From the NCBI GenBank assembly GCA_964411985.1, contig CAYPNF010000104.1, forward strand, positions 1-12,761: 12,761 nucleotides of DNA, given 5' to 3'. Below the pieces are notes generated by a model. That model did not search any database and was not told where the DNA came from. It worked only from the letters and a program-made list of their open reading frames with translations. This document shows, one piece after another, positions 1-7,400 of this stretch. Both the position numbers and the translations under genes were made by a program. The stretch is from CAYPNF01 sp964411985. Its GTDB lineage: Bacteria > Verrucomicrobiota > Verrucomicrobiia > Limisphaerales > J093. The stretch's first letter is position 1, and the number at the start of each line of letters is the position of its first letter.

Positions 1-1
1 A

Positions 2-943
2 GGCCGTTTTCGATCTCGCCGGCATGAAACCGCTGCGCAAGAGGTCCTGCACCGCATCCTCCCAAACACTGGAAAAGCACGTCGAATCGGAATCACCGGG
101 GTTCCTGGGGTTGGGTAGAGCACCTTCATCGAGTCCTTCGGTTGCTACCTCGTAGGGAAAGGGCACCAACTGGCGGTCCTCACCATTGACCCCTCCAGCG
201 CCCGCACCAAGGGTAGCATTCTGGGGGACAAGACGCGGATGGAGAAACTCAGTCGCGAGCCCGCGGCCTTCATCCGGCCTTCTCCTTCCGGGGATAGCCT
301 GGGGGGAGTGGCCCGCCGCACGCGCGAAACGATGCTGCTTTGCGAAGCAGCCGGTTACGACGTGATTCTCGTGGAGAGCGTTGGCGTTGGCCAAACCGAA
401 ATCGCCTTGCGGTCGATGGTCGACTTCTTCCTCTTGCTCCTGCTCCCTGGAGCCGGAGACGAGCTTCAGGGCATCAAGAAGGGAATTGTGGAGATGGCCG
501 ACCTTGTGCTGATCAACAAGGCAGATGGGGATAATCGTCTGCGGGCAGAGCAGGCCAAAGCCGACCAGGATGCGGCGCTCCATTACTTGCAGCCTGCCAC
601 TCCCGAGTGGAAGACGGAGGCCGCGCTCTGCTCCGGCCTCACGGGGATGGGAATTCCCGAACTATGGCAGCAGGTGGACCGCTTTTACTCGGTGCTCGAA
701 CCTCTAGGCTTGGTGGCCCGGCGCCGCCAGGAGCAGCTCCTTGAATGGACGCGCGACCTGGTGCAGGACTTGCTCCACCGTCGTTTCTATAACGACCCGC
801 GGGTCGCCGCCCACCTACCGCTGCTTCAGGAAGCCGTTCTGAAGGGGGAGGAAACCGCAGTTCGGGCTGCTCACGAACTCTTGGATCTGTTTCTCCCCAC
901 TACATCGGTACCCGTTCCCATTTCCAAACCGTTTCACCGCTGA
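2..943 (+). pseudogene. meaB: MeaB/ArgK-type G3E GTPase (methylmalonyl-CoA mutase chaperone), 5'-partial, interrupted by an in-frame TAG
   Basis: MeaB-family GTPases protect and reload B12-dependent methylmalonyl-CoA mutase in the cytoplasm. The reading frame is open from the window edge, passes through LPNTGKARRIGITGVPGVG, and meets TAG at 116-118. It then continues in the same frame with STFIESFGCYL, TIDPSSARTKGSILGDKTRM, FIRPSPSG, ETVGVGQ-like ESVGVGQTE, DFFLLLLLPGAGDELQGIKK and the base-recognition motif NKAD, ending at 943. The stop replaces the invariant Lys of the Walker A motif GxPGVGKS; one base change (AAG to TAG) explains it. No indel is needed around it. The next ATG (239) lies inside the conserved GDKTRMEKLS motif and would give a protein without a P-loop, so it is not a credible start. 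Downstream, mce begins 18 bases later, which fits the usual mutase operon. Either a sequencing/assembly error or a true nonsense allele is possible; the family assignment itself is secure. Confidence 0.9.
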
Positions 944-961
944 AATCTCCCCATTGAATCT

Positions 962-1390
962 ATGATCAAGAAAATCGACCACCTCGGAATCGCCGTCAAA
1001 TCTCTCGACGAAGCCATCCCCTACTACGAAAAAGCGCTCGGCCTGAAATGCGAGCATCGCGAAGAAGTCGTTTCGCAAAAGGTCAAGACTGCCTTCTTCT
1101 GCGCGGGGGAGGTTCATATCGAGCTTCTTGAGCCAACCGATCCCGAAAGTCCCATCGCCAAGTTCCTCGAGAAGAACGGTCCGGGCATCCATCACGTCGC
1201 CTTTGGGACCGACAACATTCAAGCTCAGCTGAAGCAAGCCTCTGACGCCGGAGTGCGTTTGATCAATGACAAACCCTTTGATGGTGCTGGTGGCAAACTG
1301 GTGGCGTTCCTCCATCCCAAGTCCACTTTTGGGGTATTGACAGAGTTCTGCGCGCCGAAGCAAGGTTCTTGTTGCTGTGGCGGCCACTGA
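962..1390 (+). CDS. mce: methylmalonyl-CoA epimerase
   Basis: This 142-residue protein interconverts (R)- and (S)-methylmalonyl-CoA, linking the mutase to propionyl-CoA carboxylation or methylmalonyl-CoA decarboxylation. It is a vicinal-oxygen-chelate (glyoxalase-fold) protein with two beta-alpha-beta-beta-beta modules. The metal ligands expected in the family are visible: His7 in IDHLGIAV, Glu54 in HIELLEP (Gln in the Propionibacterium enzyme), the HHVAF histidines at 77-78, and Glu128 in VLTEF. The start is the first ATG after meaB, 18 bases downstream, with no obvious Shine-Dalgarno. Size and position between meaB and the carboxyltransferase gene match the common operon. The protein ends in an unusual tail, GSCCCGGH (residues 135-142), with three adjacent cysteines. 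Confidence 0.95.
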   Translation: MIKKIDHLGIAVKSLDEAIPYYEKALGLKCEHREEVVSQKVKTAFFCAGEVHIELLEPTDPESPIAKFLEKNGPGIHHVAFGTDNIQAQLKQASDAGVRLINDKPFDGAGGKLVAFLHPKSTFGVLTEFCAPKQGSCCCGGH

Positions 1391-1409
1391 GCCATAATCT
1401 GGACTGAAC

Positions 1410-1414
1410 AGGAG
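1410..1414 (+). promoter_or_regulatory. ribosome binding site of the carboxyltransferase gene
   Basis: AGGAG eight bases before ATG 1423. It fixes that start and is the clearest Shine-Dalgarno of the operon; the genes on either side of it show weaker sites. Confidence 0.7.
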
Positions 1415-1422
1415 CTGCGACT

Positions 1423-2976
1423 ATGCCAATCAAGAAAACGTTTCTCGATGAACTCGCCAAGCGCCGGGCCAAGGCCCGCGCTGGAGGCGGAGAAGACAAA
1501 CTGGCCGCACGTCGGGCGAAAGGGCTGATGACCGCCCGCGACCGTCTTGACGCACTTTACGAGCCAGGCACCTTCCAGGAATGGGGGATGCATTCTGACA
1601 ACTCCTGCCACGATTTCGGGATGGCCGGCAAGCATCTCTCAGGAGACGGTGTGGTCACCGGCACCGGCTTGGTCGACGGGCGGGTGGTCGCCTGCTTCAG
1701 CCAGGATTTCACCGTGAGCGGGGGATCGCTGGGACGGATCCACGCGAAGAAGATCTGTGAACTGATGGACTATGCTCTGGGCATCGGCTGCCCCATGATC
1801 GGGTTTAACGACTCCGGAGGTGCACGCATTCAGGAGGGCGTCGATTCTCTTTCTGGGTACGGCCAGGTTTTCTACCGGAACGTGATGCTCTCGGGTGTCG
1901 TGCCGCAAATCGCGATCATTGCGGGTCCTTGCGCTGGTGGCGCGGCCTACTCGCCCGCCCTGATGGATTTTCTCATCATGGTCAAAGGCTCGGCGAACAT
2001 GTTCATCTGCGGGCCTGAAGTCATCCAGGCTGCTACTGGGCAAAAGTGCACCATGGAGGAGGTGGGAAGTGCCGTGGCCCATGCCACCGTGAGCGGGAAT
2101 ATCCACTTCGTTGCCGAAAATGACGCCCACGCCGTGCAGCTGGCGAAGAAACTCATCAGTTATCTTCCCAGCAATAACGTCATGGACCCGCCGCACCATC
2201 CAGTACCGCATCTGGATCTTTCGCCCGATCCGGTGATCAACGAGCTGATCCCGGCGAATTCCAAGGATCCTTTCGACATCCACAAAGTGATCGAACGGCT
2301 GGTGGACGATGCGGATTTCCTGGAAGTCCAGCGAGATTGGGCCAAGAACATCGTGGTGGGGTTTGCTCGTATCCAAGGCATCGTTGTTGGCATCATCGCC
2401 AATCAGTCGCTCGCCAAAGCAGGCACGCTCGACATCGACTCATCCGACAAAGCGGCACGATTCATCCGCTGCTGTAATGTGTTCAACATTCCCATCGTGA
2501 CGCTGGTGGACGTCCCGGGCTTCCTCCCGGGCCTCGCCCAGGAGCGCGGCGGGATCATTCGGCACGGCGCAAAGATGCTCTTCTCCTACGCCGCGGCCAC
2601 CGTGCCCAAAATCACCGTGATTCTGCGCAAGGCCTACGGCGGCGCCTACCTGGCCATGTGCAGTGCCGACATGGGCGCGGACGTGGTGTACGCCTGGCCG
2701 ACCGCCGAAATCGCGGTCATGGGTGCCGAAGGCGCCGTCAAGATCCTCTACAAGAAGGAAATCACCTCCGCCAAGGATCCCAAGGCAAAGGAAGCGGAAC
2801 TGATCGAGGAATACCGCGACAAGTTCTGCTCGCCTTACGAAGCCGCGTCGAAGGCTATGATCACGGATGTCATCGACCCCTCGGAAACCCGGGCTGCGGT
2901 TTCGCTGGCCTTGCGGAACACTCTGACGAAACGCGAGACCCGTCCGCCCAAGAAACACGGGTCCATCCCGCTATAA
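1423..2976 (+). CDS. mmdA: acyl-CoA (propionyl/methylmalonyl-CoA) carboxyltransferase subunit
   Basis: This 517-residue carboxyltransferase moves CO2 between biotin and an acyl-CoA; it is the alpha subunit of Na+-pumping methylmalonyl-CoA decarboxylase or the beta subunit of propionyl-CoA carboxylase. The two crotonase-like halves are both complete: GGARIQEG (132-139) and GPCAGGAAYSPA (168-179) form the first oxyanion/CoA site, VDVPGFLPG (362-370) and RKAYGGAY (402-409) the second. Full length and the C-terminal KHGSIPL are typical of the family. The residue after GGAY, which is Asp in classical propionyl-CoA carboxylases and Ile in acetyl-CoA-using enzymes, is Leu410 here, so substrate choice cannot be read with confidence. 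The gene lies 32 bases after mce and 8 bases before an OadG-like gene, which favours the methylmalonyl-CoA decarboxylase-type assembly. The symbol is by context; pccB is the alternative. Confidence 0.9.
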   Translation: MPIKKTFLDELAKRRAKARAGGGEDKLAARRAKGLMTARDRLDALYEPGTFQEWGMHSDNSCHDFGMAGKHLSGDGVVTGTGLVDGRVVACFSQDFTVSGGSLGRIHAKKICELMDYALGIGCPMIGFNDSGGARIQEGVDSLSGYGQVFYRNVMLSGVVPQIAIIAGPCAGGAAYSPALMDFLIMVKGSANMFICGPEVIQAATGQKCTMEEVGSAVAHATVSGNIHFVAENDAHAVQLAKKLISYLPSNNVMDPPHHPVPHLDLSPDPVINELIPANSKDPFDIHKVIERLVDDADFLEVQRDWAKNIVVGFARIQGIVVGIIANQSLAKAGTLDIDSSDKAARFIRCCNVFNIPIVTLVDVPGFLPGLAQERGGIIRHGAKMLFSYAAATVPKITVILRKAYGGAYLAMCSADMGADVVYAWPTAEIAVMGAEGAVKILYKKEITSAKDPKAKEAELIEEYRDKFCSPYEAASKAMITDVIDPSETRAAVSLALRNTLTKRETRPPKKHGSIPL

Positions 2977-2984
2977 GGAATCCT

Positions 2985-3521
2985 ATGCCTGGCGATCTTG
3001 CGTGTGCTTCCGGGCCCATCCTGGCCCTGTTTAACAGCCACTTCACTCGAAGTTTGGCCGATTTGGTGGTCATAGCCTTGGCCTGCCTCGGCCTCTACTA
3101 CCTGTGGATGCTCGTGACGGGACGGGCTCCGGCGCCCGGCGACCTGCGGGAGCAGTCGCCGCGACAAACGCCACCTCCAGTACAGCCGCCAGGAAGCCAG
3201 GTTTCAAGCCCCGCACCTCTTCCGACCATGGCGGTCAAAACCAGCCTGGCACCAGAGATCCCAACAGCGCAGCCAGTTGCGGTTTCCAGCCAGACGCAAT
3301 CCCCGGTTGCCGCAGCTAAGCCGCCCGCCATCACCGTCAGCTCCGCACCAGAGACTTTCGACGCTGAGCTCGTTTCCATCATCGCGGCGGCCGTCGCCTG
3401 CGTGCTGGACCGCCCTCACCGCGTGCTCGATATCAAGAAAGTTGCGTCGTCGGGTGCCTGGGTGAATCCCTGGGCCATTGAAGGCCGGTTCCAACACTAT
3501 TCATCGCACAAAGTTCGCTAG
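2985..3521 (+). CDS. OadG/MmdC-like small membrane subunit of a biotin-dependent decarboxylase
   Basis: This 178-residue protein has one membrane helix near residues 23-45 (SLADLVVIALACLGLYYLWM). A Pro/Ala/Ser-rich linker follows (about 48-120), then a C-terminal cytoplasmic segment (123-178) containing ELVSIIAAAVACVL and a WAIEGR motif. TM-linker-C-terminal segments of this form are found in OadG-type subunits that tether the carboxyltransferase and biotin carrier to the membrane pump. The ATG at 2985 is preceded by AAGGA (2975-2979) and starts 8 bases after the carboxyltransferase stop, implying translational coupling; the biotin carrier gene follows after 18 bases. The linker composition resembles the Ala/Pro hinge of the next gene. 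Sequence similarity across OadG proteins is low, so the call rests on architecture and gene order. Confidence 0.72.
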   Translation: MPGDLACASGPILALFNSHFTRSLADLVVIALACLGLYYLWMLVTGRAPAPGDLREQSPRQTPPPVQPPGSQVSSPAPLPTMAVKTSLAPEIPTAQPVAVSSQTQSPVAAAKPPAITVSSAPETFDAELVSIIAAAVACVLDRPHRVLDIKKVASSGAWVNPWAIEGRFQHYSSHKVR

Positions 3522-3539
3522 TTCAGCCCCATCTTTCGT

Positions 3540-3926
3540 ATGATCAAGAAACTTCGCGTAACCGTGGACGGCAAAGCGTTTGAGGTGACGGTGGAAATGG
3601 CCGATGAGCCATCGGCGGCCCCTGCCCCCCGCCCCGCCAGCGTAACGTCCGCGTCGATCTCGGCACCTGTCGTGGCTGCTCCCACTCCCACGGCCTCCAG
3701 CGTCTCCGCAGGCCCGGGCGATGTACCCAGCCCGCTGGCAGGCCGGGTCACAGCCATCAATGTGCAGCCGGGCCAAGAGGTCAAAGAGGGGGATCATCTC
3801 CTCACGCTGGAAGCAATGAAAATGAATACCCTCATCCACGCGCCCCGCGCCGGCAAAGTCAAGGAAGTCAAGGTCGCTGTCGGCGCTGCGGTCGAGGAGG
3901 GCCAAGGCCTCGTAACCATCGAATAA
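3540..3926 (+). CDS. biotin carboxyl carrier protein (biotin/lipoyl attachment domain)
   Basis: This 128-residue protein carries the covalently bound biotin that shuttles CO2 to or from the carboxyltransferase. The N-terminal strand segment MIKKLRVTVDGKAFEVTVE is followed by an Ala/Pro/Thr-rich hinge (about 24-60) and a complete biotinyl domain (61-128). The domain has PSPLAGRV at its start, the biotinylation motif EAMKMN with Lys94 as acceptor, and the closing APRAGKV and VEEGQGLVTIE. It matches MmdC/OadA-type carriers in size. It is the last gene of the operon: a hairpin terminator begins 22 bases after the stop. No clear Shine-Dalgarno precedes the ATG, and the 18-base gap to the upstream gene suggests translation coupled to it. 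Confidence 0.92.
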   Translation: MIKKLRVTVDGKAFEVTVEMADEPSAAPAPRPASVTSASISAPVVAAPTPTASSVSAGPGDVPSPLAGRVTAINVQPGQEVKEGDHLLTLEAMKMNTLIHAPRAGKVKEVKVAVGAAVEEGQGLVTIE

Positions 3927-3948
3927 GGCTTTCCTTTCCTCATTCTCC

Positions 3949-3987
3949 GCCCCTCGGCCCACGCGCTCCTGCCGTGCGCCGAGGGGC
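3949..3987 (+). terminator. rho-independent terminator of the methylmalonyl-CoA operon
   Basis: GCCCCTCGGC (3949-3958) pairs perfectly with GCCGAGGGGC (3978-3987), with an inner CACG/CGTG stem (3960-3963 with 3973-3976) across a one-base mismatch. The hairpin is followed by CTTTTGTT. It lies 22 bases after the biotin carrier stop and before the EamA gene, so it separates the two transcription units. Confidence 0.85.
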
Positions 3988-4050
3988 CTTTTGTTGCTTC
4001 TCCCACGCTTGATGGCGTCAAGGCTCACTCATACAATAGCGGCACTTGTT

Positions 4051-4467
4051 ATGAACTGGATCACTTGGGCTCTCTTATCGGCGCTGTTCGCGGGTTGTAC
4101 CGCAATTCTAGCCAAGGTCGGCATCACGGGGGTGAATTCAGATCTGGCCACTGCCGTCCGAACGACCGTGGTCTTGGTCTTCACGTGGGCGATCGCACTC
4201 GCCAGAACCCGACCCGCAGCCATGCTGGAGTTCACCTCCAAAACGTGGATCTTTCTGGTCCTCAGCGGAATCGCTACCGGGCTCTCCTGGCTCTGTTATT
4301 TCCGCGCCCTGCAACTGGGACAAGCGTCCCGGGTCGCGCCGATTGACAAACTGAGCGTGGTTTTCGCCATCGCCCTGGCAGCGATCTTCCTTGGAGAAAC
4401 CCTGACCTGGCAACATTGGGTGGGAGGAACCCTCATCGCAGCCGGCGCCTTGGTTCTTGCCTTCTGA
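4051..4467 (+). CDS. single-domain EamA/DMT-family membrane transporter
   Basis: This 138-residue, very hydrophobic protein consists of one EamA domain (half of a standard ten-helix drug/metabolite transporter) with four to five predicted helices. Recognisable features are the N-terminal WALLSALFAGCTAILAKVG, then NSDLATAVRTTVVLVF, the middle LVLSGIATGLSWLCYFRALQLG, and the C-terminal GETLTWQHWVGGTLIAAGALVLA. Proteins of this size form homo- or heterodimers in the family; the substrate cannot be predicted. ATG 4051 is chosen because MNWITWALLSALFAG is the family N-terminus. An in-frame upstream start near 3991 would overlap the terminator and add residues without family character. The gene converges with the large gene on the other strand, 24 bases away, and no terminator is seen between them. 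Confidence 0.85.
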   Translation: MNWITWALLSALFAGCTAILAKVGITGVNSDLATAVRTTVVLVFTWAIALARTRPAAMLEFTSKTWIFLVLSGIATGLSWLCYFRALQLGQASRVAPIDKLSVVFAIALAAIFLGETLTWQHWVGGTLIAAGALVLAF

Positions 4468-4491
4468 CCTTCCACCGCGTCCATCCCGAAC

Positions 4492-7400
4492 TCACCATCG
4501 GAAGAATCGATAGGGATCATCCCACTCCTCGGGCACATCCAGATAGAAACCGTCCAGCCAGCGTTTCCCCTGTATCAATCCCCCAACGGGAGACTCAAAC
4601 CGGGAAAGCAATGGAGTGCGGGGGGAGACCCCCAGATTGGCCAACACCCGCGAAAAGAGGAAGGATGTCCGCCGGAAAGTCCGCTTGAGATTGGGCTGCT
4701 TCTCAGGATCGAATTGCCAAGGCAGAAGCTGACAAAGCACCACATTCTGACCCGCTGGCAGCCCTAAGACGCCATTTCCCAGCGAACCATTTTCTTCCTT
4801 CACCAGAGGCAGTTCTCTGGGGTCCCGATTATAGACATCGGCCGGTCCGACGCCTGCGAACACGGAGTTCCTCTCCAATGTCTCAAAGAAGGCTGAGATA
4901 TGTTCCTGTTTTTTCGTCGCGACCTTGGTCGGGAGAAAGGTCTGTAACTCCGCTTCCTCCAAACCCATTGCCAGGCATTTCCCTCCAGCTTTGATCCAAC
5001 TTTCTATGCTCGCGCGCTGGGGAGCCAATTGATGGCCGCCGCCGGGAGCAACCATGAGGACCTGATCTGATGCCAACGCCCCGCCAGCATAAGCATCAGC
5101 AGCAATTCCCAAGCTCTCCAAGTGCTTCTTCCCTGAGGAATCTCCCACGTAGACGAGCCTCGAAGCAGTGGCTGGCCGCCACGCGGAGACGTAGTCCATC
5201 ATGTTTCTGACAACCGCCTTCGCGGCGGGGTCGTTCTCGGTGCGTCCCGTCACGTCCAACTGGCAAATCAAAAGCATCCCCCTGCCCTCCCGGTACTCCA
5301 TCAGCGGCGAGTACTGGAGCCCGAATCCCCCGTCGAGGATGGGCATGAAGTCACCTCGAGCAGGCTTCTCGATCAAGACCGAGGCTACGTTGCCGCGATT
5401 GCCACAACGCCATAAGCGCGTCACGGGAATGTCGCACCATTGCACGGTCGGCCCATGTCGCGGCCGCATCTCATACTTCAGGCGCGGAGGAGACAAGGTG
5501 GCTTCCCCTCGCCAATCCCGAAGGTTCTCTGTCGTCAGCTTCTCCAGTAGGGGATGCCCTTGGAGCCTGGGAAATACTTGCCGGAGACCATACTCGGTGA
5601 CACGGAAACCGAACCGCTTCTCCAAAACCTCCGCACTTTGCTCCAGCATCACAACCCTGAGCCCCTCCCGAACCTTCGCGATGCTGGGAGCTTTGCCTTC
5701 CAAGGTCAGGGCGGATTTCCCCACTACCAGAATATCCGTCCCGGACAGTTCCTCTCGTTCAGTGACTTTCCGAAAAGGAATCCCCAAGCCTGCGAACAAC
5801 TGTTCCGTTTGCCCCACCGGATCCCAAAGGGCAACGTTCATGCGGGTCTGCGCGGGCCGAAAGTCCGGCAAAACATCGATCTGGAACACGTCCGACTGAA
5901 TCTCCCCGCTGCTGAATTGAACCTTAGCCTGTATTTCATAGGAACCCGGTGCCAAGTCCTGCGGCAAGACCGCTCGTACCGAAACACGTGATTGCTCTCC
6001 TGTCTGCAAGGAAACAATCTCCGCGCCACGGATGGGATGAGGCAGGTTCAAGGACCACTCACATCGGCCAGTAACGGACTCCCGAGAGTTGTTGATCAGG
6101 ATGATCTGTTTCTCCACAAGTTCGCCTCGAGCAAAGTTGTGGTCCTTGCTCGTGAAGGACGCTGGTTTCCCACCGATGTAGGCGAGCAAGGGCAGGTTGT
6201 TGCGGATCAGGGCCTCGGCTGCCGGTGTAGCAATCCAGTCCTTCCGCTCGTAGGCCAAATCAATTCTTTCGTAGCGGTTTTCGAGAAAATCAGCACTAAA
6301 CCCCGGACGCTGCAGATCATCCCAGTCCACCTTCAGATTCTGTCTGGAGCGATTCACCCCTTCCCGCAATTTCCAGAAATGCCCATGTTCCCATGGGGAG
6401 TTGGCAGAGACTCCCCAGGCGCGGTGAGCCCGCCAATTGTCCTTCAGATACATGGCGAAGACGGGGTAACGCTCCTCCAACCTGGTCGAGCCTACTTCGC
6501 ATGGATAATCCCACCGATGCCAGACATTGCCCGCACGTAACTGACCGGCTTCCCAGCGTACATTGGACTCCTCAGCCTTGCTGATCCGGAAGGCTTGGTC
6601 CCCTAAAAACTGGGCATTCCATTCCGCCAAACAGAACTGCCAGGGCACCTTGGCGCTGCCGAACTCGCGTTCTCCCTTGTACCATCCCCGATACAGCGTC
6701 CAATCCCAAGTAAAAGGAGCGCCATACTCACAAAGGAACACGGGCTTGACCCCTTCCTTCGACCAATGCTCAAACCAATCGGACAGCTCCTGGACAGGCA
6801 CGAAGTTCGGGTAGAAATTAATCGCGTGCAACGAGCTGAGGTTGCCCGACGCATGGTGGTAGACAATCCGCCCCGGATCGAGACCCGCCACGATCTTCTC
6901 GGCCCGCAAGGCCTGCTTGACGTTGTTGAGGGACCAATTGTCACGGGAATCATGAATCCCATCGATCATGTCGGGGTTCATGTCCTCGTTGTAGCCAGTG
7001 GCATTATGACTCATGGAGTAGAACACGACGGACGGGTGGTTCCCAGCCATGCGCACATAGGACTCAGCATGCTCTGCGTAGCCGTTGCGCTGGTCGGCAT
7101 CAGCCGCTTTCCAGTCATAATGGCTGAAGTGGGGCTGGGATAGGGCCACCAACATCCCGGTGTCATCCGCGGCCCGAAGGATTTCCTCAAAACTCAGGTG
7201 GGATCCAGGTTCGCAGCCGTAGTTATGAGTGTAGACGAAGTTGATCCCAAAACTGCGGAGCCGTTCGAAACTCTCCCGAGCCCCCTCGTAACTGGCCCAA
7301 GCCGCCCCCACTTGGGCATTGTCCAAAGGGATGCAGGACAAATAGAGGCGAGTCCCGTTCAGGTAGAAATCACGCCCTTGGATCCAGAATTCGCGGAACC

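Noticed and set aside
2..40. Possible additional frameshift at the extreme 5' end of meaB (first bases read AVFDL in another frame)
   Set aside because: Only about 15 bases of evidence at the window edge; the current frame is open to the edge and fits SRR and LPNTGK spacing within two residues.
239..943. MeaB-like protein starting at ATG 239
   Set aside because: This ATG lies in the middle of a conserved motif; the upstream frame is clearly the same gene and is broken by the TAG at 116.
3991..4467. Longer EamA protein with upstream start at 3991
   Set aside because: The extension overlaps the terminator and lacks membrane-family character; ATG 4051 matches the family N-terminus.
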